Part shown: positions 1 to 5,922 of the stretch, one piece after another | How the letters are laid out: each line of letters begins with the position of its first letter | Position numbering within the stretch: the stretch's first letter is position 1 | Assembly (NCBI GenBank): GCA_011055475.1 | Contig: DSDH01000509.1 | Span: 1-5,922, forward strand | Length of the DNA stretch: 5,922 bases | Source of the DNA: Phycisphaerales bacterium | Lineage (GTDB): Bacteria > Planctomycetota > Phycisphaerae > Sedimentisphaerales > Anaerohalosphaeraceae | Direction of reading: 5' to 3' | The notes under the pieces: model-generated | What the model saw: the letters and a program-made list of their open reading frames with translations, nothing else | Database searches by the model: none | Told to the model about the DNA's origin: nothing | Made by a program: the position numbers and the translations under genes

Positions 1-39
1 CGCAAAGGCATCGAGTACTGACTTGCACGGAATAGACGC

Positions 40-1686
40 ATGCGGTGCCCCCGATGTGGAACTGAGAACGACGTCGATGCGAAGCTGTGTGCTGGCTGCA
101 GCTTCGAGTTGGACAACGAGTTCATCCAGACGCTTGCCGAAGAAACTCAGAAAAGCAGGCGGGCCCGACTGCTCCGTCTTGTCAACTACGGTGGGGTAGT
201 GGCTGTCCTGGCCACCACTTGTTCCTTCAGCCTTGTCTCATTTGCTGTCTCCGGCGTGACGGTGGTGTTTGTTCTTCCGGTTCTCATTTACAGAGACTTC
301 CGAGCACGCAGGTTCAAAAAGCGGGGCCAGGCGGTCGAGCCCCACCTTGGCATTGAAGTAGGCGTCCTCTGCTATAACTGCCTGGCCCTGGGGCTGTCAC
401 TCCTTGCGAGCATGGATGCACCGCCCATTCCAAACGACTATACGCAAGCCGACCTCCTGTACCCCGGCCCGCAGTATGACGTCACATGGGAGCTTCTCAG
501 CTCCCTGGGCGGTTATTCCGACGGTCCGGACTATAGCGCTCTCGGCTTGAGTCCCGCGGATGCGAACGATGTGAAACGCGTCCATATCGAGGGCAGCATG
601 CAGGACATGGACGCGATGCTCCAGCATGCCATGACGCATTCCGAAACGATCCAACGCTTATGGAAGAAGCTGACCGATACGCGGCACATCATCGCAAGCT
701 TGGCTGAATATGACCAGATTGCAGATTTGTCGGAGCCTGCCTTTACGAGCTTCGAGGAGGCGCCTCTGTTCTTGAAGAACGCCCGCATGTTGTCTCACAT
801 ATACGTTGCACACGTTCTTGATGCGGCGGTTCGAAACGAGCTTGGCCCAGCAGTGGAGGCCATGGCCGATCTTCACGACGTATTCCGAAGACTGAGTGTC
901 AATACACGGCTGATTCTCAGCAAGCTTGTCTGTTACGGCATATTGAGCCGGAACCTCCACGGACTGAATGTGGTCGTCAATCAACCGCATGTGCCTGACG
1001 AGGTGCTGCTGCTGATCCAGGAACGATTCGCCCCGTTGACCGACGAGGAGATCAGGCTGACCAACTGCCTGAAGGGCGAGTATCTGATGATAAACAACGT
1101 TTTTGCCAATCTGGTCCAGGATCTCCGCCACGAAAAGGGCGCGATGGTGGCGTATTTCACCAGGCATGTTGTCAAGATGAACTCAAGCAAGCGTCTATTG
1201 CGTAATCACATCGATGCGCTGATTGCCGAGGAGATGGGACTGGCCCCCCCGGAGCCTTTGTCGGTCTGGCCGAGCATTTACCCCCCGATCAGGGTTGACC
1301 TGGATGAAGAGGGCAACTTCCCATTCTACTACTGGATCTGGAATCCTGCCGGCCTAGCAGTTGGGCCGATGTTGGCTGCACATGATAAGGTGGCCACAAC
1401 CAAGACACGCGTGGCGATTCAGGACGATCTGTTTCACATCGTTCTGGCGGCGCGGCTGGGTCGGCCCTACAGCCTCAAGGCCCGGGCGTACAGCGATGAA
1501 TACGTGATCGACGTCGAGCGGCGAATGATCTACAGCCCCGGCCCGGACGGCGAGCCATTCACCAAGGACGACATTACGCTGCCGATCAACCAGGAGGTCC
1601 TCGGCCTCACCGCCGGGCCGCAGGGCACACCCGGCGAGCCTGCCGGGCAGGCCTTGAACCCGTCATGCAAGGTTGGAACCCTATGA
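40..1686 (+). CDS. Zinc-ribbon membrane protein of unknown function with pseudopilin-like C-terminal motif
   Basis: I do not recognise a named family. The N-terminus has a CxxC-x10-CxxC zinc ribbon (C3, C6, C17, C20). A basic stretch (about residues 38-46) precedes a long hydrophobic segment (about 48-85) that can form two helices in a hairpin. A second basic cluster (about 85-96) and a third hydrophobic helix (about 104-124) follow. By the positive-inside rule the ribbon is cytoplasmic and the roughly 425 residues after helix 3 are outside the inner membrane. That part looks mostly alpha-helical (about 175-400). Near the C-terminus, residues 498-512 read YSPGPDGEPFTKDDI, resembling the Ca-binding-loop region of type II pseudopilins, although there is no prepilin cleavage site. 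The last 27 residues are Gly/Pro-rich. The start is the first ATG after in-frame stops, with only a weak GGAA (29-32) ahead. The body is about 48-57% GC and the last 250 bases about 67-70%. The stop overlaps the next start (ATGA). Certain as a gene; function unknown. Confidence 0.85.
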   Translation: MRCPRCGTENDVDAKLCAGCSFELDNEFIQTLAEETQKSRRARLLRLVNYGGVVAVLATTCSFSLVSFAVSGVTVVFVLPVLIYRDFRARRFKKRGQAVEPHLGIEVGVLCYNCLALGLSLLASMDAPPIPNDYTQADLLYPGPQYDVTWELLSSLGGYSDGPDYSALGLSPADANDVKRVHIEGSMQDMDAMLQHAMTHSETIQRLWKKLTDTRHIIASLAEYDQIADLSEPAFTSFEEAPLFLKNARMLSHIYVAHVLDAAVRNELGPAVEAMADLHDVFRRLSVNTRLILSKLVCYGILSRNLHGLNVVVNQPHVPDEVLLLIQERFAPLTDEEIRLTNCLKGEYLMINNVFANLVQDLRHEKGAMVAYFTRHVVKMNSSKRLLRNHIDALIAEEMGLAPPEPLSVWPSIYPPIRVDLDEEGNFPFYYWIWNPAGLAVGPMLAAHDKVATTKTRVAIQDDLFHIVLAARLGRPYSLKARAYSDEYVIDVERRMIYSPGPDGEPFTKDDITLPINQEVLGLTAGPQGTPGEPAGQALNPSCKVGTL

Positions 1687-3233
1687 TTTTGCCAGGAATA
1701 CCACGAGGACTTGTGTTGACGGTCTGCCTTCTGTCGTCGGCCGCAGCCGCCGGGCCGATCTACCTGGTCGATGCCTTTAACGAGGAGGCGGGCTGGCGGG
1801 TCCACTGGCGGTATGACCCGCGGCAAGGGGGCTGCCGGGAGGTGCGGGTCACGGATGCGGCGGGGCGTGTATTGGGCCGGGCGGTGCCGCCGGGCGATTC
1901 GTGCATCCTGGACAGGGCCTCGGCAGGCCAAAAGGTGCTCGTGGCGGCGGAGCTCGATGGCGGGGCCACGGCCACGCCATGCAGGCTCACCCTGCAAGAC
2001 CCGCCCGGACGCGCCACCACGCCGGGGCGGATCGCCGTTCGCAAAGGGCCCACCGGCCAGGCCGAGTTCTTCAACACGCAAACTGGACAAACCTTTGTGG
2101 TCAAAGGGTTTAACTATATCCGTCTGCGTCACGGCGATCACTCGACGTTCGACGCCGACACGCCCGCAACCGCTGCGGATTACGACCCGCTGGACGCCGA
2201 ATCCATGTTCCGTCTTCTGGCCAGGCACGGATACAACACCGTCCGCGTGTTTATTATCGGTCGAAGCCGCGGCAATCCGGGCATCGCGGGCGGGCCCGAC
2301 GCCGCAGCGGCCCTCTATGAACCGTACATGCGGAACGTGCTGGACTTCCTGCGGCGGGCCCGGCGACACGGCGTCTACGTGCTGCCCACGTTCGGCGATG
2401 GCGAGTTGCCGGCCAACCGGTACTGGGCCGCCCGGCGCCAGGGCCTGCCCCGCGGCAAGAACGCCCTTTACCTGACAAAGGCGGGGATCGACGCCAAGGC
2501 CGAGTACGTAACGGGCTTTCTGACGTGGATCAAGGAGCAGGACCCGGCGTTACTGGAGACGCTGCTGGGCGTTCAGTGCCAGAACGAGCTTTACCTGGAT
2601 GCCCGGTCGTGGCCGTTCAGTGAGACCACCGGGTCGGTCACGGCGGCCAACGGCAAAACCTACGACCTGAGCGATGCGGACGACCGGCGGCGGCTCATGG
2701 CCGAGGGAATCCGCTTCTACCACGAGCGGCTCACCGCCGCGGTCAGACGGGTGGCCCCCGGCCTGCTGGTCAGCGAGGGGCTGTTCGTGCCGCGGGCCGT
2801 GGGAAAGTCGCCGGCGACGCACGCGGCGGTCTGGCCCGGCACGACCTCCGATCCGCGGTTTCCGCCAACGGCCGGCATGCTGGCCGGCTCGCCGCTGGAC
2901 TTTGTCGACGTGCACTTTTACCGGACGCGAAGGGAGGAAACCGTCGAGGAGGCCTTCCGGCGGGATATGCTCTCGACGGAGTACCTGGATGCGGCGATGG
3001 AGCCGCTGATCCGCGACAAACCCGTCATCCTCGGCGAGTTCGGCGCGTTCCAGCACGTTGAAGCGTCGTTCGATGAGGCCGTCGATACGCTGCTGGCCAT
3101 CCGCGCCTTGGCCCACCGGCACGGCATGGCCGGCTGGATGATGTGGACGTTCGACGCGTTCGAGCAGCCGCGGCTCTGGCACGCGATGGAGGACGGCGGC
3201 GCGTTCGTCGAGCGGCTCGGCCAAGGTCGATAG
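1683..3233 (+). CDS. Secreted clan GH-A glycoside hydrolase, GH5 (cellulase/mannanase)-like
   Basis: A predicted exported TIM-barrel glycosidase acting on beta-linked polysaccharide or oligosaccharide; the substrate cannot be read from sequence. I chose ATG 1683 (516 residues), not ATG 1665. It forms an ATGA overlap with the previous stop, has GGA at 1675-1677, and leaves a compact signal peptide: hydrophobic LVLTVCLL, then SSAAAAG, with cleavage near residue 23-24. Residues about 25-110 look like a small beta-sandwich, perhaps FN3-like. The catalytic domain begins near 115, with KGFNYIRL (about 141-148) and NTVRVF (Arg188). The acid/base is Glu302 in CQNELY, the usual Asn-Glu pair at the end of strand 4. 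H411-F-Y413 is the usual His-x-Tyr. The nucleophile is Glu452 in ILGEFGAF, and GWMMWTFD (484-491) supplies the strand-8 Trp. This residue set is typical of GH5/clan GH-A; the subfamily is uncertain, and NEL replaces the common NEP. It is about 65-72% GC and converges with the regulator at 3251. Confidence 0.85.
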   Translation: MILPGIPRGLVLTVCLLSSAAAAGPIYLVDAFNEEAGWRVHWRYDPRQGGCREVRVTDAAGRVLGRAVPPGDSCILDRASAGQKVLVAAELDGGATATPCRLTLQDPPGRATTPGRIAVRKGPTGQAEFFNTQTGQTFVVKGFNYIRLRHGDHSTFDADTPATAADYDPLDAESMFRLLARHGYNTVRVFIIGRSRGNPGIAGGPDAAAALYEPYMRNVLDFLRRARRHGVYVLPTFGDGELPANRYWAARRQGLPRGKNALYLTKAGIDAKAEYVTGFLTWIKEQDPALLETLLGVQCQNELYLDARSWPFSETTGSVTAANGKTYDLSDADDRRRLMAEGIRFYHERLTAAVRRVAPGLLVSEGLFVPRAVGKSPATHAAVWPGTTSDPRFPPTAGMLAGSPLDFVDVHFYRTRREETVEEAFRRDMLSTEYLDAAMEPLIRDKPVILGEFGAFQHVEASFDEAVDTLLAIRALAHRHGMAGWMMWTFDAFEQPRLWHAMEDGGAFVERLGQGR

Positions 3234-3240
3234 CCCACCA

Positions 3241-3265
3241 CCCGGCCGTCTCACGCCTGGCCGGG
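3241..3265. terminator. Possible bidirectional terminator hairpin between convergent genes
   Basis: A perfect 7-bp all-GC inverted repeat (CCCGGCC at 3241-3247, GGCCGGG at 3259-3265) with an 11-base loop lies 7 bases after the hydrolase stop. It overlaps the last codons of the convergent regulator gene. There is no T-tract on either side, so it is not a canonical intrinsic terminator, and in DNA this GC-rich a 7-bp repeat can occur by chance. The position is the only strong argument for it. Confidence 0.25.
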
Positions 3266-3820
3266 CGGGTAGCGGACGATCAGGAACGCCTCGGCCGTGG
3301 TCTTGCCCTCGTTGATCAGGGCGTGCGGCACGTCCACCCGGTAGTGGGCCGAATCGCCTTTGTGCAGCTCGACCGTGTCCTGGTCGCTGACCACCGTCAG
3401 CCGGCCGCGGGCCAGGTACAGGAACTCCTCGGTCCCGGCGAAGTGCGGCTCGCTCTGGAGTCGGCCGCCGCCGGCCAGCCGGATGCGGTAGTGCTCGATG
3501 CTCTTCTCCAGGCTCAGGGGGCTCAGCGTGCGGATCTCGCACGCCTGGTCCTTGCGGAACGTATAGTGCTCGTCGGCGTCGCGGATCACGTGCAGGATGT
3601 TCTGCCGCGGGACCTCGTCGAGCAGCTCGCCGACGCTCACGTTCAGGGCATCGCACACCTTCAGCAGGATCGCCACCGTCGGATTGATCTTGTTCTGCTC
3701 GATCTGGCTGAGCATGGCCTTGGAGACCCCCGCCAGACCCGCGAGTTGGTCCTGCGTCAGGCCGCGCGTCTTGCGGACGGCCCGCAGCTTGCGAGCCAGA
3801 TTCTCGGTGCGCCGCGACAT
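3251..3820 (-). CDS. XRE-family HTH transcriptional regulator with C-terminal cupin sensor domain
   Basis: A 189-residue DNA-binding regulator, probably a dimeric cytoplasmic repressor or dual regulator. Residues about 9-63 are an XRE/Cro-type HTH: LTQDQLAGLAG (helix 2) followed by VSKAMLSQIEQNKINPT, the classic recognition-helix signature. Residues about 107-186 are a cupin barrel: EPHFAGTEEFLYLARG (125-140) is motif 1, and GDSAHYRVDVPHALIN (155-170) is motif 2. Motif 2 keeps His166 and Asn170 in the H-x3-N pattern. Motif 1 has a single His (H126) and Glu131/132 instead of HxH, so the metal site is incomplete or atypical. Length and layout match the E. coli PuuR/SutR type (about 185 residues). 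Start ATG 3820 has a good Shine-Dalgarno (GGGAG, complement of 3827-3831) 6 bases upstream. It is divergent from tdh across an AT-rich region with a palindromic operator, so control of tdh-kbl and of itself is the natural inference. The ligand is unknown; threonine or a pathway intermediate is possible. Confidence 0.93.
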   Translation of the reverse strand: MSRRTENLARKLRAVRKTRGLTQDQLAGLAGVSKAMLSQIEQNKINPTVAILLKVCDALNVSVGELLDEVPRQNILHVIRDADEHYTFRKDQACEIRTLSPLSLEKSIEHYRIRLAGGGRLQSEPHFAGTEEFLYLARGRLTVVSDQDTVELHKGDSAHYRVDVPHALINEGKTTAEAFLIVRYPPGQA

Positions 3821-3855
3821 GCCGGACTCCCGACAGAGTTTTTTATAATTTTTTC

Positions 3856-3884
3856 TTGTTCACTATAGTGAACAGCACTATACT
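3856..3884 (+). promoter_or_regulatory. Sigma70-like promoter of the tdh-kbl operon
   Basis: TTGTTC (3856-3861, 3/6 matches to the -35 consensus) and TATACT (3879-3884, 5/6 matches to the -10 consensus) are separated by exactly 17 bases. Transcription would start near 3891, giving a leader of roughly 90 bases before the tdh start. The surrounding 60 bases are about 30% GC, against about 65-75% in the flanking genes. The 18-bp palindrome covers most of the -35 and spacer, and its degenerate second copy covers the -10. A protein bound there should block RNA polymerase. Confidence 0.6.
3857..3874. promoter_or_regulatory. Perfect 18-bp palindromic operator, likely site of the XRE-cupin regulator
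   Basis: TGTTCACTATAGTGAACA is a perfect inverted repeat with no central spacer (9-bp half-sites, centre between 3865 and 3866). It lies in the intergenic region between the divergent regulator and tdh, inside the rightward promoter. A dyad of this size is what an HTH dimer of the XRE type would contact. That this regulator is the binder is inferred from adjacency only. Confidence 0.7.
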
Positions 3885-3889
3885 GAACG
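3872..3889. promoter_or_regulatory. Degenerate second copy of the operator overlapping the tdh -10 box
   Basis: The 18 bases centred between 3880 and 3881 match the perfect palindrome at 12 of 18 positions. The best-kept parts are the core CACTATA (3876-3882) and the right half TGAAC (3884-3888). The offset between the two centres is 15 bp, about one and a half helical turns, so two dimers would sit on roughly opposite faces. The left half is poorly conserved, so this may be a weak or cooperative site, or partly a chance consequence of the -10 box sequence. Confidence 0.4.
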
Positions 3890-3916
3890 CAATCATAGCA
3901 TAATAACCGATCCGGC

Positions 3917-3959
3917 CCGCCGGGACAAGGCCCCGGCAGCCGAATCCCCGGCGGTCCCG
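3917..3959 (+). other. Mutually exclusive hairpins possible in the tdh leader
   Basis: In the predicted 5' leader of tdh, GCCGGG (3919-3924) can pair with CCCGGC (3932-3937; 6 bp, 7-base loop). Alternatively CCGCCGGG (3917-3924) can pair with CCCGGCGG (3947-3954; 8 bp, 22-base loop). A third option is CGGGAC (3921-3926) with GTCCCG (3954-3959). The first two share the left arm and exclude each other. No T-tract and no threonine-rich leader peptide is seen, so a regulatory role is speculative. GC-rich DNA gives such pairings readily. Confidence 0.2.
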
Positions 3960-3969
3960 CATGAACATG

Positions 3970-3975
3970 AAAGGG
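3970..3975 (+). promoter_or_regulatory. Ribosome binding site deciding the tdh start
   Basis: AAAGGG ends 6 bases before ATG 3982. The two in-frame upstream ATGs (3961 and 3967) have no purine-rich site at a suitable distance, because the preceding bases are GC-rich and pyrimidine-heavy. This favours 3982 as the true start, and it gives a protein of exactly the E. coli Tdh length. Confidence 0.65.
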
Positions 3976-3981
3976 CAAGGC

Positions 3982-5007
3982 ATGAAGGCGATCGTAAAGA
4001 AGACCCCCGCGCCCGGGCTTGCGCTCGAGGACGTGCCGGTGCCCAAGATGGGCATCAACGACGTGCGGATCCGGATTCTCAAGACGGCTATCTGCGGCAC
4101 GGACGTGCACATCTACAACTGGGACGCCTGGGCCCAGGAGACGATCCACCCGCCGATGACCATCGGTCACGAGTTCGTGGGCGTCATCGACGCCATCGGC
4201 GACAATGTGCACGACTTCGCCGTCGGCGACATCGTCAGCGGCGAGGGGCACATCGTCTGCGGCCGCTGTCGCAACTGCCTGGCCGGGCGGCGGCACCTGT
4301 GCAAGTCGCCCCGCGGCATCGGCGTCAACGGCGACGGCGCGTTCGCCGAGTACCTGGTCATCCCCGTCTCGAACGTGTGGTACTGCGACCGGCGGATTCC
4401 GCTGGAGGTGCTCAGTTGCTTCGACCCGTTTGGCAATGCCGTGCATACGGCCCTGACGTACGACCTGGTGGGCGAGGACGTGCTGATCACCGGGGCCGGG
4501 CCCATCGGCTGCATGGCCGCCCGCGTCGCCCGGCACATCGGCGCGCGGCACGTGGTCGTGACCGATGTCAACCCCTACCGCCTGGAACTGGCGCGGCGGA
4601 TGGGCGCCACCCGCGCCGTCGATGTGCGGACCACGCGGCTGGAGGACCTCTTCGACGAGTTGGACATGAAGGAAGGCTTCGACGTGGGGATGGAGATGTC
4701 CGGCAACCCGGAGGCGTTCCGCTCGATGTTGCCCCTCATGTGCCACGGCGGTAAAATCGCCCTGCTGGGTATCCTGCCCGAGATGGCCATTGACTGGGAT
4801 TACGTCGTGTTCAACGGGCTGACGATCCAGGGCATCTACGGCCGCCGCATGTACGAAACGTGGTACAAGGTCACCATGTTGATCCAGGGCGGCGTGGACA
4901 TCCGGCCGCTGATCACGCACCGGTTCCACTACACGGAGTTCGAGAAGGGCTTCGAGGTCATGCGCTCCGGCCAATCGGGCAAGGTGATTCTGAACTGGGA
5001 CGAATAG
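3982..5007 (+). CDS. tdh: L-threonine 3-dehydrogenase
   Basis: A zinc-dependent, NAD+-linked medium-chain alcohol dehydrogenase oxidising L-threonine to 2-amino-3-ketobutyrate in the cytoplasm, the first step of threonine breakdown to glycine and acetyl-CoA. From ATG 3982 the protein has 341 residues, the same length as E. coli Tdh, and aligns by eye almost without gaps. The catalytic zinc/relay residues are in TAICGTDVHIYNWD (Cys38, Thr40, His43) and GHEF (His63, Glu64). His90 in SGEGH is also kept. The structural zinc cysteines are C93, C96, C99 and C107. The Rossmann motif GAGPIG is at 171-176, with Asp195 of VVTDVN placed to bind the NAD ribose. Family-typical stretches FDPFGNAVHTAL and the C-terminal MRSGQSGKVIL are intact. 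A start at 3961 would add 7 residues but lacks a ribosome site. kbl follows after 62 bases with no clear terminator, so the two are probably co-transcribed from the operator-bearing promoter upstream. No missing residues are seen. Confidence 0.97.
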   Translation: MKAIVKKTPAPGLALEDVPVPKMGINDVRIRILKTAICGTDVHIYNWDAWAQETIHPPMTIGHEFVGVIDAIGDNVHDFAVGDIVSGEGHIVCGRCRNCLAGRRHLCKSPRGIGVNGDGAFAEYLVIPVSNVWYCDRRIPLEVLSCFDPFGNAVHTALTYDLVGEDVLITGAGPIGCMAARVARHIGARHVVVTDVNPYRLELARRMGATRAVDVRTTRLEDLFDELDMKEGFDVGMEMSGNPEAFRSMLPLMCHGGKIALLGILPEMAIDWDYVVFNGLTIQGIYGRRMYETWYKVTMLIQGGVDIRPLITHRFHYTEFEKGFEVMRSGQSGKVILNWDE

Positions 5008-5069
5008 ACGACGGCGCGGGCGCGGTGACCCGGCGGCGCCCCGGCCAGAAAGCACGGGAGGACCGACGC

Positions 5070-5922
<853 letters not shown>

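Larger units (their letters stand above)
3842..3892 (-). promoter_or_regulatory. Candidate promoter(s) for the XRE-cupin regulator gene
   Basis: Two weak sigma70-like options read leftward. One has TATAAA (complement of 3842-3847) with TTCACT (complement of 3867-3872), spacer 19. The other has TATAGT (complement of 3862-3867) with TTGCGT (complement of 3887-3892), spacer 19. Both overlap the palindrome at 3857-3874, so either would be compatible with autoregulation. The sequence alone does not choose between them. Confidence 0.3.

Noticed and set aside
1..21. Possible last seven codons of an upstream gene (frame 1 ending in TGA at 19-21)
   Set aside because: Six residues before a stop cannot be told from chance, so the upstream gene cannot be supported from this window.
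658..1167. A 169-codon minus-strand open frame inside the first gene
   Set aside because: The plus-strand frame is continuous over 548 codons with a zinc ribbon and membrane helices; the antisense product has no features of its own.
1665..1667. Alternative ATG start for the hydrolase
   Set aside because: It has no ribosome site and puts six extra residues including a Trp and Asn before the signal peptide; 1683 gives the ATGA junction and a cleaner secretion signal.
1530..2369. A 279-codon minus-strand open frame across the first gene's end and the hydrolase start
   Set aside because: It is a mirror frame of two overlapping coding regions with no credible start context or domain.
2550..3656. 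A 368-codon minus-strand open frame across the hydrolase end and the regulator
   Set aside because: It runs through two well-supported genes in a different frame, and the product is a low-complexity Arg/Pro/Gly-rich sequence typical of GC-rich shadow frames.
3961..3963. Alternative ATG start for tdh
   Set aside because: No Shine-Dalgarno precedes it, and 3982 has AAAGGG at 6 bases and reproduces the family's 341-residue length.
5013..5041. GC-only inverted repeat (GGGCGC at 5018-5023 with GCGCCC at 5036-5041) between tdh and kbl as a terminator
   Set aside because: It has no T-tract, the stem is only 6 bp in very GC-rich DNA, and the two genes form a known pathway pair that is expected to be co-transcribed.
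3757..5055. A 432-codon minus-strand open frame antisense to tdh and running into the regulator's 5' region
   Set aside because: It is covered by the unmistakable tdh gene and the intergenic operator. Its translation is rich in Arg, His, Pro, Gly, Val and Asp without any recognisable domain, which is the usual mirror frame of a high-GC gene.

Overview
This is a GC-rich bacterial window with five genes and no sign of mobile elements, RNA genes or CRISPR. Hand counts on sampled 60-base lines give about 65-75% GC in most of the right-hand three quarters and about 48-57% in the body of the first gene. The first protein ends in a 'YSPGPDG...DDI' motif, which I associate with type II pseudopilin tails and with many membrane-anchored proteins of Planctomycetota and relatives. 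That motif and the overall style suggest a PVC/planctomycete-like organism, but this is inference without a search.

Left part (40-3233, + strand): a 548-residue membrane protein with an N-terminal zinc ribbon overlaps by an ATGA junction (1683-1686) a secreted glycoside hydrolase of the clan GH-A / GH5 type. Both expected catalytic glutamates of the hydrolase are visible. The overlap suggests translational coupling, but no functional link between the two proteins is evident.

Middle (3251-3960): a minus-strand XRE-type helix-turn-helix/cupin regulator converges on the hydrolase with only 17 bases between stop codons. It is divergent from the next operon. The divergent region is a 30% GC island in GC-rich DNA. 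It holds a perfect 18-bp palindrome (3857-3874) and a degenerate second copy 15 bp downstream. Both lie inside a recognisable sigma70-like promoter facing right.

Right part (3982-5922, + strand): tdh (L-threonine 3-dehydrogenase, complete) is followed after 62 bases by kbl (2-amino-3-ketobutyrate CoA ligase, cut by the window end). Together they convert L-threonine plus NAD+ and CoA to glycine, acetyl-CoA and NADH.

The most coherent hypothesis is a self-contained threonine-catabolic module, regulator - operator - tdh - kbl. In it the XRE-cupin protein would bind the palindrome, control tdh-kbl and probably itself, and respond to a small molecule bound in the cupin. I see no clearly new multi-gene system. 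The least explained item is the zinc-ribbon membrane protein.
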